This document shows positions 1 to 9,415 of a stretch of 64,000 nucleotides of DNA, piece after piece; within the stretch, counting starts at the first letter, position 1; each line of letters starts with the position of its first letter. The stretch spans positions 12,035,501 to 12,099,500 of the forward strand of contig NC_060059.1 of NCBI RefSeq assembly GCF_020283565.1. Direction: 5' to 3'. The notes under the pieces are model-generated. The model saw nothing but the letters and a program-made list of their open reading frames with translations. It searched no databases and was not told where the DNA came from. The DNA comes from Trifolium pratense. Taxonomy: Eukaryota > Streptophyta > Magnoliopsida > Fabales > Fabaceae. Made by a program: the position numbers and the translations under genes.

Positions 1-320
1 GGTGGGGCCCTTTTAAACCCACTATCGGATACAGGTCCACCTGATAGGGCCCCACCAAAACCAGAAGTTGAGCCACTCACGGTCATAACCCGTGAGTTGG
101 CCAAACTCAGCATCATGTTAACGTAGGCGTCTCTCGCCCACGTCAACATCTTCTTGGGCGAAGGGATTCGTTTGATTCGGATCTTGGGTGATAGCTTGAT
201 CTTCCATCTCCAAAATTTACCTTTTCTAGCATGTGTGCTTCCAAGTTCAACCTTGTTGGTTCTTCTTCTTCGACCCGACCCGTTTATTCTCTGGTAACCT
301 TTTTCTATGCCAATACTCCT
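1..320 (-). CDS. Partial exon of a conserved plant protein of unknown function
   Basis: Read on the minus strand, one frame is open from 320 to the window edge. It encodes a basic stretch (KFWRWKIKLSPK, RIPSPKK) followed by TWARDAYVNMMLSLANSR and a Ser/Gly-rich tail. The (R)DAYVxMMLxxA motif is what I remember from a family of small uncharacterised angiosperm proteins, so this is probably the coding end of such a gene; the 3' end is outside the window. No in-frame ATG precedes the basic region and an in-frame TAA sits at 321-323, so an upstream exon or another start must exist. A second frame also has an ATG (near 207) but closes after 29 codons. The family call is from memory of the motif and is moderate at best. 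Confidence 0.45.
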
Positions 321-786
321 TTAAACCTTTGTATGCACTAGCAGTGATTCCTTCCATGTTTGATCCCTTTGATTTCTTATTTTTCTTTCTTTACTTTCTC
401 TTTGGCATAAATATATGATAGAAATAAGTAAATGGAGAAATGGGGGTGGGTGGGAGAGTGAATGAAAAATGGAAAATTGATGATGAAGTTAGGTATACAT
501 GCAGACAGAGGAATAACACATGGGCATGGAAGCTAACTCCTCCTCTGGCTCTTCTATAATAATATATGCTACCATAATCGATATAATATAATAAGTATAT
601 GCTTGCTTAATCAATATAGTAATGTTAGATATATATACTAATAAATGTTGGCATATGAAAATAGTTTGGGTAACATAACATAACAACGAAGGTGAGGTGG
701 GGTGGTGGTACCAATACCAATAAATGCGACAAAAACGTAGGTGGATGCATTTAATAAGACGGGCGTCATTTTCCTTCCAACAATAC

Positions 787-806
787 AGATCAGATCAGAT
801 CAGATA
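787..806. repeat. Short (CAGAT)n-type simple repeat
   Basis: Four consecutive AGATC/CAGAT pentamers are visible. This is a minor simple repeat with no sign of function. Confidence 0.7.
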
Positions 807-1042
807 GAGGTCGCACGAGCCATGCTTATTCACATCACACGGCAGGTTTTCTCTATTTTTTTTAGTTTGGTGATTAAAAATTTCATTCTTAAAGTAAATA
901 AATGATCGATATCTAAGGTTCGAACATCGGTCTTTGTATATATAATGCAATGTTCATATCAACTGAATTTAAGTTTACAGGGTCAGTTTTCTCAATTATG
1001 TTTCTCAATTTGATATTGTTGGGTTAAATTTATTGAGTTAAT

Positions 1043-1134
1043 AGTCGAATACTCTCTGAAATCGTAAAAAATCGTTAAATATTTCTTGAAATTTTTGAAC
1101 TGTCAAATACCTTCTAAAATTGTGTTTCGCTTGT
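1043..1134. repeat. Three degenerate ~31-bp repeats
   Basis: Three consecutive segments of about 31 bp (1043-1072, 1073-1103, 1104-1134) share the skeleton AATA-(C/T)(T/C)-CT-GAAAT...GTC. They are diverged from each other. This looks like an internal part of an old interspersed repeat; I cannot assign a family. Confidence 0.45.
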
Positions 1135-1763
1135 CAACTTACGTCCTACCTCGGTTCACTCTTTTAATTTGTTGTTACTAAATATGAGGTTGAAAATTAT
1201 GCTTTGTTTAAAAAAGTGAAGGTTGAAATATATTATAAACGAACTATTCATAAATTATTTTTGTGATCATTCTTGATCTAATAATGTGAAAGATCTTCCA
1301 AGTAGGATTATATTTTCTACGGTTATATAATTAAAGGGAAATATTAGCGAGTCTCTCAAGACACTTTTGAAAGATTTTAAATGAAAATACTTCATTTGGT
1401 TTCAAATATAAGCAAACATTATTTTTCAAATTCATTGAATAATTAATATATTTGACTATTTATGGAGTCCAATGTATTAGAAATAGAAATGTTTAAAAAA
1501 TGAGAGTATTGAATAAACAATTTATTTGAATAAATATGGAGTAATTCTTAAAGAGTTAATATATTTTACATAACAATTAATCTATTTTTTTCATGTAAAA
1601 AAAATCTATTTTTTTCAATAAAAAGATAATATTCCTATTCCTCCATCATAATTTCATAAATTCATACAGTAATGTTTTTTCTGCTATCCTTACCTACATT
1701 TATTTCATTATAATAATTGTGTCTCCTCAATCATCATCTTATAGGAGTATTCAATTACTGAGG

Positions 1764-1932
1764 TAATCCCTCCGTCCATTACTTTTTCATGTTCTAAATT
1801 ATAAGTGAAAAAATCAACTTTTATCATTTTTAAGATAAACTTTTATTTAATTTACTCTCTCTCTTCTTTTCCTCATAATCAATAACCAATAAAAACTTTT
1901 TTTTACATCTTCCCATGAAACTTATTTCAACA
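1764..1932. mobile_element. End of a probable Stowaway-like MITE, running into the gap
   Basis: A TA dinucleotide at 1764-1765 is followed by TCCCTCCGTCC, which matches the plant Stowaway terminal consensus CTCCCTCCGTYYC. An AT-rich interior follows and enters the N gap, so the opposite inverted terminus and the second TA cannot be seen. Chance occurrence of an 11-bp match to this terminus next to TA is unlikely but not excluded. Confidence 0.5.
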
Positions 1933-2432
1933 NNNNNNNNNNNNNNNNNNNNNNNNNNNNNNNNNNNNNNNNNNNNNNNNNNNNNNNNNNNNNNNNNNNN
2001 NNNNNNNNNNNNNNNNNNNNNNNNNNNNNNNNNNNNNNNNNNNNNNNNNNNNNNNNNNNNNNNNNNNNNNNNNNNNNNNNNNNNNNNNNNNNNNNNNNNN
2101 NNNNNNNNNNNNNNNNNNNNNNNNNNNNNNNNNNNNNNNNNNNNNNNNNNNNNNNNNNNNNNNNNNNNNNNNNNNNNNNNNNNNNNNNNNNNNNNNNNNN
2201 NNNNNNNNNNNNNNNNNNNNNNNNNNNNNNNNNNNNNNNNNNNNNNNNNNNNNNNNNNNNNNNNNNNNNNNNNNNNNNNNNNNNNNNNNNNNNNNNNNNN
2301 NNNNNNNNNNNNNNNNNNNNNNNNNNNNNNNNNNNNNNNNNNNNNNNNNNNNNNNNNNNNNNNNNNNNNNNNNNNNNNNNNNNNNNNNNNNNNNNNNNNN
2401 NNNNNNNNNNNNNNNNNNNNNNNNNNNNNNNN
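1933..2432. other. Assembly gap of exactly 500 N
   Basis: The run is exactly 500 N, which suggests a fixed-size placeholder rather than a measured gap. The tandem array starts at its right edge, so the true left boundary and copy number of the array are unknown. Confidence 0.98.
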
Positions 2433-2844
2433 AAACTCATTTTAGGCTTTATATACAATCTATGAGAAACTTGAGTTTTTATATACACAGTTCTTCATCA
2501 CACTATTGGACTTTGTGTGTGAATATAAAAGGTGGTTAAGTGGTTGATCATGAATTTATAGACTCTTATACTATATTAGATTTCTATATTAGTCTAACTC
2601 GACTTATAAGGTGAGGGATGTAATTTTTTATAAATTCCAGACTTAATTTCTATTTCATGTGGAAATTAGGTTTTATTATGTTGAAAATATTAATAGTAAT
2701 GTTTTGTTGATAGAGGTTATATGTTGCTATTTGACAAAACCAAGTTGTGATCTTTGGTTTGTTTGTATTCCCTTGCTTTTAATTTTAAAACAATTTGGGT
2801 GGTTCATCTCTGTTTATTGTTTTGTGAGATACCACACACGTTCA

Positions 2845-3050
2845 TTATTCATCAAGTTCTGCCTCGACCTGATATTTTTCGAAAGAGCAAGGTGCGTGAT
2901 ACGCCGTGTTAGCGGTACTGTCGTTCATCGCACTAAGGGGTTTTATGGTTATTTTGACGATTCTCGTGTCCGTGGTGCTCAATTCCATTGATTGACCATC
3001 CCTCGATCTGGCTTAAAAAAGCCTAGTAATAATTGGAATGGCTTGTTGTA
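2845..3050. other. GC-richer island with opposed short ORFs and a 5-bp-stem hairpin
   Basis: This block stands out from the surrounding AT-rich DNA by CG-containing words (GATACGCCG, TTAGCGG). On the minus strand a 47-codon ORF spans 2845-2988. On the plus strand an ORF of 110 codons (2659-2991) runs through the same block. Neither encodes a family I know. A perfect hairpin GGCTT-AAAA-AAGCC follows the block near 3013. The block recurs in every unit; the plus ORF ends at 6674, 10335, 14013, 17690, 21351, 25030, 28740, 42379, 46069, 49775 and 53497. Coding potential is unproven. Confidence 0.4.
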
Positions 3051-3570
3051 CCAAATGGAGTCGACCCATTAAACAACTCTACAAACCATAAATTCATAAT
3101 TTTATAAAAATTAAAAATTATCGGGACCAAACCACAATTGATGAAAAATAAAAAATAACAAAATCTAACGATTGGAAGATCATGCTTATTGCTACTAAAT
3201 CGTTTGAAAGGGGATGAAACGGTAAAGTCCACCAAGTTAAATTTTACTAGAGAGACGAAAGTAAATATTTAAAAATGAACCTTTTAGAAAAAATTGATAT
3301 TATTTTAAGAATCATTATTACAACATAAATGAACATTATATTTTTCTATGTATGAACTGGTAGTATAAAAAGAGATTACAATACATTCAATCATACATCA
3401 TCAGATACATTTATTTGATTTTCAAGTAAAATATCACAACATAAGATCTAATGAAATATGATTTGAAGTACCCGTAATAAAATTTTACACCGTTTGTACA
3501 TGATTATAAAATTTTAAATACTTCTCTATCCAACATTTTCTTGCTACATTGAAAGTCTCATTTTAACAAA

Positions 3571-4014
3571 TTATTTGTCCTTGCAAGCTTCCATGCATGA
3601 ATTCACAACAACGTTAACATCACGAGCGTCTGTAAAATAGTCAATTATTGTATAAAATACTATTAACTAATACAATTATATTTTATAACAATGTATAATT
3701 CAAGAGATTAAATTCCAAGTGAAAATACCTTTATTGACGTTAACAGACTTGGACATGACGCAAGTAGTTGCACAACCATAAGCACTTTTTGACGAAACTT
3801 TATGACATATCAATAATCCACATGTACTAACACAAGCAGCATATACTGGTGGAAATTGTATCACAGGAATACATTTCAAACCACACTGACCAACACAAAT
3901 CAAATTACGTTTTACTGATGAGGTTGACGGAACCGGAGAACCATATGCTTGAGCAACAACTAAAATTATCATCAACAAAATTGAAACTATATTTTTAATT
4001 TCACACTTTGCCAT
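3571..4014 (-). CDS. Cysteine-rich secreted peptide, thionin/Ole e 6-like (copy 1), two exons
   Basis: Exon 1 is 4014-3729 (286 nt) and exon 2 is 3629-3571 (59 nt), joined across a 99-nt intron with a GT donor at 3728 and a TTTTACAG acceptor ending at 3630. The unspliced frame would instead run 9 codons into the intron. The spliced product has 114 residues. Residues 1-25 look like a signal peptide (hydrophobic IVSILLMIILVV, then AQAYG). The mature part has ten cysteines at 40, 44, 48, 61, 65, 70, 81, 85, 107 and 111, that is CX3CX3C, CX3CX4C, CX3C, CX3C; the last pair comes entirely from exon 2. This spacing suits plant thionin-like or Ole e 6-like small secreted proteins, usually thought to be antimicrobial or reproductive, but not NCR or defensin spacing. 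Family assignment is inference. No activity is shown. The ATG is the only Met before the hydrophobic segment. Confidence 0.8.
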
Positions 4015-4548
4015 ATCTTTTCTTTATATAAATATTTCTTTTCTTATTATCAAATTTGAATATACAATACAATTTGAATAAACTATGTAACAACCTGATA
4101 TTTTATAGTGAACATTTTATATGTCATTCTTAGTAATTTCATTGACTTATTAAATATAATTAAATATAATCCTTATTTTATTTCTTGTTTAGGTTAATGA
4201 TTTTATGATCGATTTTAATTTTAATTTCTTGTTTTGGTTAGAAATCAATTGTCTTATTATTTTAGAATTATGAGTTGGCAATGTTTTGGCAAATGAAAAA
4301 TGCTATCATCTGAATCAATAACAATTAGTGTGGATATTAAGTTTTGGTTGATTTCCACATAACACATTAACCTTACTTATCATTCGTTAATCATTACCTC
4401 CTCATTCTGTACCAATTCAGGCCAGACTAGAGAGGAAAAAAAACCAACCTTCCTTTCATTTTCTCCATACACTAATCCTACATAGGAACCATTTTGTGAG
4501 ATGATAGTTAAGTCTTTGTCACTTAAAACAAACCAAAGGAATCATCCT

Positions 4549-4602
<54 letters not shown>
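4549..4602. repeat. Compound microsatellite (TA)n(GA)n, unit 1
   Basis: TA repeats pass directly into GA repeats (junction TATAGAGA), ending at GACAGAATA. It lies about 535 bp upstream of the peptide gene ATG. Confidence 0.95.
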
Positions 4603-4606
<4 letters not shown>

Positions 4607-4869
4607 ATAAATACTAGTTGATGTAATCCGAAAAAGATAGAAAAATGGGGTACGATATTGATAAATACTTGGTTCTGTGTATACATGATATATTTTACTA
4701 TGCTTCAGTAAGTTTACTTTTGTTCGAATAGTATATATTGTCATTAGTTGACACCTTTTTTGTTTTGTGGAATAATCCATGGCTATTTTGAATTGTTTGG
4801 TGTACTGTGTGCTTGTTTTTAATTCTGCTATATTATATAAAACATCCAACTATGGGTTGAGTGCTTCGT

Positions 4870-5460
4870 TTGGTTCTGTCACACTATAAGCTACACAAAA
4901 TTTGACCATTTAATATATATAGACACATAAAAAAAAGGGATAATGACATGCTTTTTTATTAATTAAATCATGGAAATTATAGAAAGAGTGTATGGAGGAC
5001 TAGTTTCGTGGCAGGTCATGGTGGTCTTTTAAGAAAATGAATTTTCCTCATATTGTTGAGACATGAATCATATATGATGTGTTTAGCAGAGTCTGTATAG
5101 GTTGCCTTTGTGGCCGGTTTTACTTTTGTCTTAGTAGTGTGTGCCTTTGTAGCAGGTATCTCATTGGTATGAGATTTATCACATCCGGATCATTAGTTTT
5201 CATAATGATTGAATCAATCAATCCCTTCAACCCATATTTATTCTCCTTATTGAATTTCTTTTACAAAAAAAAGTAACTCACTAAAGAAACATTCTATCTG
5301 AATAATTTGTATTGTTCTCAACATAGAATTAAATTATGTGTTGTTGGTAGAAATGAATAAACTTGAAAGATTATTCATATTTACAATTTAACTATAATGG
5401 TTCACAAATTATAATCAATAACTAATTACATAATTACAACAGAGAAGAACAAACAAATTA
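4870..5460. other. T-rich spacer between the two genes of unit 1, no gene recognised
   Basis: It contains a 65-codon plus-strand ORF (5079-5276, starting MFSRVCIG) with Phe/Leu/Cys-rich composition and a poly-A-like end (ACAAAAAAAAG). The ORF is lost in unit 12 through a 1-bp deletion near 55610, and nothing suggests selection on it. The segment may contain the 3' untranslated region of the small gene to its right. The same spacer occurs in all units. Confidence 0.5.
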
Positions 5461-5487
5461 AAAATGGATAAACATAGAAGCTTTTTC

Positions 5488-5754
5488 CTACAGGTCAGGT
5501 TGAGCTTGGCAGTGAATTTCAGACTCAGAAATTTGTTTCTTGTATTGAGCAATGAAAGTTGTGGCTCTCATATCAATGACAGGATCAGCTACACCCCAAC
5601 TACCTCTATCTTCATCACTAGGCCACACTTTGTTCCGTTGCTTTGCGCCATCATCATAATAATCATACCATCTTTGCTTGTTGCTTCTAGATTTGAATAT
5701 GTTGAAAATAGACCTGAATGAAGATTCATACTTTCTTTGATTGTTTCCTCCCAT
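5488..5754 (-). CDS. Small conserved plant protein, MGGNNQRK type (copy 1)
   Basis: This is an intact single-exon ORF of 88 codons. The protein starts MGGNNQRK, has a basic F/S-rich segment (residues 12-28, SIFNIFKSR), a YDYYDDG acidic patch (30-36), the block V43-W-P-S-D-E-D-R-G-x-W53, then PVIDMRA and FIAQY (67-71). I recognise the WPSDEDRGxW...ID..A..FIA pattern as a small angiosperm protein family without known function (recalled, not searched). There is no signal peptide or membrane segment. A TATA box and a leader of plausible length lie upstream. An 85-codon ORF on the plus strand across the same bases is treated as its shadow. Confidence 0.7.
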   Translation of the reverse strand: MGGNNQRKYESSFRSIFNIFKSRSNKQRWYDYYDDGAKQRNKVWPSDEDRGSWGVADPVIDMRATTFIAQYKKQISESEIHCQAQPDL

Positions 5755-5882
5755 TTCAGTACTGAGTGGTGACTGGTGAGTATTTGGCTGGAGAGAGTGA
5801 GAATATTAATTAGATTTAGTGACTAGAATGTAATTGAAGGAAGTGTGTTGTGTTGTGCTATAATTTGGAAGTTAGGGGTCTC

Positions 5883-5890
5883 AATTTATA
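5883..5890 (-). promoter_or_regulatory. Probable TATA box of the small conserved gene
   Basis: On the minus strand the sequence reads CCATATAAATTGAGACCCC; TATAAATT begins 136 bp before the ATG. Initiation about 30 bp downstream would give a leader near 100 nt. The element is at the same offset in other units (for example 9544-9551 in unit 2). Confidence 0.55.
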
Positions 5891-7254
5891 TGGTACTAAT
5901 TACTTCTAAACACCCTTTTTGTTAAACTAAGAAAAATAATCTGATTCAAACCACTAGGATGAGTGAGTCCAGTATTCATGATTTAATCAAGATCACATGG
6001 AACACTAAATTTTGGTTCAACTCTTTTGACAAACAAAGGCACAATTTCTTTGGTCCAATCGTTTTTGTGATTTGTGTTGGTTGTGTTTCTTGTTCAATGA
6101 TTCATGTTTGTTGATGTGCTACTCTTAATTATAAACTCATTTTAGGCTTTATATACAATATATGAGCAACTTGAGTTTTTATATACACACTTCTTCATCG
6201 CACTATTGGACTTTGTGTGTGAATATAAAAGGTGGTTAAGTGGTTGATCATGAATTTATAGACTCTTATACTATATTAGATTTCTATATTAGTCTAACTC
6301 GACTTATAAGGTGAGGGATGTAATTTTCTATAAATTCCAGACTTAATTTCTATTTCATGTGGAAATTGGGTTTTATTATGTTGAAATTATTAATAGTAAT
6401 GTTTTGTTGATATTTGACAAAACCAAGTTGTGATCTCTGGTTTGTATGTATTCCCTTGCTTTTAATTTTAAAACAATTTGGGTGGTTCATCTCTGTTTAT
6501 TGTTTTGTGAGATACCACACACGTTCATTATTCATCAAGTTCTGCCTCGACCTGATATTTTTCGAAAGAGCAAGGTGCGTGATACGCCGTGTTAGCGGTA
6601 CTGTCGTTCATCGCACTAAGGGGTTTTATGGTTATTTTGACGATTCTCGTGTCTGTGGTGCTCAATTCCATTGATTGACCATCCCTCGATCTGGCTTAAA
6701 AAAGCCTAGTAATAATTGGAATGGCTTGTTGTACCAAATGGAGTCGACCCATTAAACAACTCTACAAACCATAAATTCATAATTTTATAAAAATTAAATA
6801 TTATCGGGACCAAACCACAATTGATGAAAAATAAAAAAATAACAAAATCTAACGATTGCAAGATCATGCTTATTGCTACTAAATCGTTTGAAAGGGAATG
6901 AAACGGTAAAGTCCACCAAGTTAAATTTTACTAGAGAGACGAAAGTAAATATTTAAAAATGAACCTTTTAGAAAAAATTGATATTATTTTAAGAATCATT
7001 ATTACAACATAAATGAACATTATATTTTTCTATGTATGAACTGGTAGTATAAAAAGAGATAACAATACATTCAATCATACATCATCAGATACATTTATTT
7101 GATTTTCAAGTAAAATATCACAACATAAGATCTAATGAAATATGATTTGAAGTGCCCGTAATAAAATTTTACACCGTTAGTACATGAATATAAAATTTTA
7201 AATACTTCTCTATCCAACATTTTCTTGCTACATTGAAAGTCACATTTTAACAAA

Positions 7255-7698
7255 TTATTTGTCCTTGCAAGCTTCCATGCATGAATTCACAACAACGTTA
7301 ACATCACGAGCGTCTGTAAAATAGTCAACTATTGTATAAAATACTATTAACTAATGCAATTATATTTTATAACAATGTATAATTCAAGAGATTAAATTCC
7401 AAGTGAAAATACCTTTATTGACGTTAACAGACTTGGACATGACGCAAGTAGTTGCACAACCATAAGCACTTTTTGACGAAACTTTATGACATATCAATAA
7501 TCCACATGTACTAACACAAGCAGCATATACTGGTGGAAATTGTATCACAGGAATACATTTCAAACCACACTGACCAACACAAATCAAATTACGTTTTACT
7601 GATGAGGTTGACGGAACCGGAGAACCATATGCTTGAGCAACAACTAAAATTATCATCAACAAAATTGAAACTATATTTTTAATCTCACACTTTGCCAT
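7255..7698 (-). CDS. Cysteine-rich secreted peptide, thionin/Ole e 6-like (copy 2)
   Basis: Exon 1 is 7698-7413 and exon 2 is 7313-7255, with the same splice sites as copy 1. The protein is identical to copy 1. The Glu5 codon is GAG instead of GAA, a synonymous marker shared by class B copies 2, 3, 5 and 6. Confidence 0.8.
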
Positions 7699-8231
7699 AT
7701 CTTTTCTTTATATAAATATTTCTTTTCTTATTATCAAATTTGAATATACAATACAATTTGAATAAACTTTGTAACAACCTGATATTTTATAGTGAACATT
7801 TTATATGTCATTCTTAGTAATTTCATTTACTTATTAAATATAATTAAATATAATCCTTATTTTATTTCTTGTTTAGGTTAATGATTTTATGATCTATTTT
7901 AATTTCAATTTCTTGTTTTGGTTAGAAATCAATTGTCTTATTATTTTAGAATTATGAGTTGGCAATGTTTTGGCAAATGAAAAATGCTATCATCTGAATC
8001 AATAACAATTAGTGTGGATATTAAGTTTTGATTGATTTCCACATAACACATTAACCTTACTTATCATTCGTTAATCATTACCTCCTTATTCTGTACCAAT
8101 TCAGGCCAGACTAGAGAGGAAAAAAAACTGAACTTCCTTTCATTTTCTCCATACACTAATCCTACATAGGAACCATTTTAAGAGATTATAGTAAAGCCTT
8201 TGTCACTTAAAACAAACCAAAGGAATCAACC

Positions 8232-8265
8232 TTATATATATATATAAAGAGAGAGAGAGAGAGAA
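8232..8265. repeat. Compound microsatellite, unit 2
   Basis: A short allele: about seven TA repeats, AAAG, then about nine GA repeats ending in poly-A. Confidence 0.95.
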
Positions 8266-9148
8266 AAAATAAATACTAGTTGATGTAATTCGAAAAAGAT
8301 AGAAAATGGGGTACGATATTGATAAATACTTGGTTCTGTTTATACATGATATATTTTACTATGCTTCAGTATGTTTACTTTTGTTCGAATAGTATATATT
8401 GTCATTAGTTGACACCTTATTTGTTTTGTGGAATAATCCATGGCTATTTTGAATTGTTTGGTGTACTGTGTGCTTGTTTTTAATTCTGCTATATTATATA
8501 AAACATCCAACTATGGGTTGAGTGCTTCGTTTGGTTCTGTCACACTATAAGCTACACAAAATTTGACCATTTAATATATATAGACACATAAAAAAAGGGA
8601 TAATGACATGCTTTTTTATTAATTAAATCATGGAAATTATAGAAAGAGTTTATGGAGGACTAGTTTCGTTGCAGGTCATGGTGGTCTTTTAAGAAAATGA
8701 ATTTTCCTCATATTGTTGAGACATGAATCATATATGATGTGTTTAGCAGAGTCTGTATAGGCTGCCTTTGTGGCCGGTTTTACTTTTGTCTTTGTAGTAT
8801 GTGCCTTTGTAGCAGGTATCTCATTGGTATGAGATTTATCACATCCGGATCATTAGTTTTCATAATGATTGAATCAATCAATCCCTTCAACCCATATTTA
8901 TTCTCCTTATTGAATTTCTTTTACAAAAAAAAGTAACTCACTAAAGAAACATTCTATCTGAATAAATTTGTATTGTTCTGGACATAGAATTAAATTATGT
9001 GTTGTTGGTAGAAATGAATAAACTTGAAAGATTATTCATATTTACAATTTAACTATAATGGTTCACAAATTATAATCAATAACTAATTACATAATTACAA
9101 CAGAGAAGAACAAACAAATTAAAAATGGATAAACATAGAAGCTTTTTC

Positions 9149-9415
9149 CTACAGGTCAGGTTGAGCTTGGCAGTGAATTTCAGACTCAGAAATTTGTTTC
9201 TTGTATTGAGCAATGAAAGTTGTGGCTCTCATATCAATGACAGGATCAGCTACACCCCAACTACCTCTATCTTCATCACTAGGCCACACTTTGTTCCGTT
9301 GCTTTGCGCCATCATCATAATAATCATACCATCTTTGCTTGTTGCTTCTAGATTTGAATATGTTGAAAATAGACCTGAATGAAGATTCATACTTTCTTTG
9401 ATTGTTTCCTCCCAT
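9149..9415 (-). CDS. Small conserved plant protein, MGGNNQRK type (copy 2)
   Basis: Intact 88 codons, protein identical to copy 1. The TATA box is at 9544-9551. Confidence 0.7.
   Translation of the reverse strand: MGGNNQRKYESSFRSIFNIFKSRSNKQRWYDYYDDGAKQRNKVWPSDEDRGSWGVADPVIDMRATTFIAQYKKQISESEIHCQAQPDL

Larger units (their letters stand above)
321..1763. other. AT-rich flank, no gene recognised
   Basis: This stretch is unique relative to the tandem array. I see only short ORFs rich in Phe, Tyr and Ile without recognisable motifs, homopolymer runs and a short GATCA-type run. It is probably intergenic. The two small repeats inside it are listed separately. Confidence 0.6.
2433..6132. repeat. 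Array unit 1 (class A, 3700 bp)
   Basis: Contents from left to right: an AT-rich part with a GC-richer island (about 2870-3010), the peptide gene (3571-4014), its upstream region with the microsatellite, about 600 bp of T-rich DNA without a gene (4870-5460), the small conserved gene (5488-5754) and its promoter region. The left end abuts the assembly gap. It shares with unit 4 the long microsatellite with a TAGAGA junction and the CTTAGTAGTGTG variant near 5130. Confidence 0.95.

Noticed and set aside
1915..2488. Long ORFs on both strands across the N run
   Set aside because: They consist almost only of unknown residues and exist because N positions cannot form stops.
2659..2991. 110-codon plus-strand ORF repeated in most units
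   Set aside because: Phe/Ile/Cys-rich low-complexity translation without family resemblance; its first part is lost in class B units by the 17-bp deletion. Kept only as part of the GC island observation.
3013..3031. Possible Helitron 3' end (hairpin GGCTTAAAAAAGCC followed by TAGT)
   Set aside because: Helitrons normally have the hairpin about 10-12 bases before CTRRT. Here the hairpin overlaps the CTAGT, and no matching TC 5' end was found.
3023..3235. 70-codon minus-strand ORF
   Set aside because: Broken in class B units and without recognisable motif; most likely chance in AT-rich DNA.
3571..4014. Peptide gene as an NCR (nodule cysteine-rich) or defensin gene
   Set aside because: NCR peptides have four or six cysteines with different spacing; this protein has ten, in CX3C pairs.
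4023..4030. TATATAAA just upstream of the peptide gene ATG as TATA box
   Set aside because: It is only 9-16 bases before the ATG, too close for a normal leader. The AT-rich stretch around 4150-4170 is a better but unproven candidate.
5079..5276. 65-codon plus-strand ORF (MFSRVCIG) in the spacer
   Set aside because: Frameshifted in unit 12, hydrophobic low-complexity composition and no motif.
5464..5721. 85-codon plus-strand ORF opposite the small conserved gene
   Set aside because: It overlaps the better supported minus-strand gene with promoter and family-like motifs, and is best read as a shadow.
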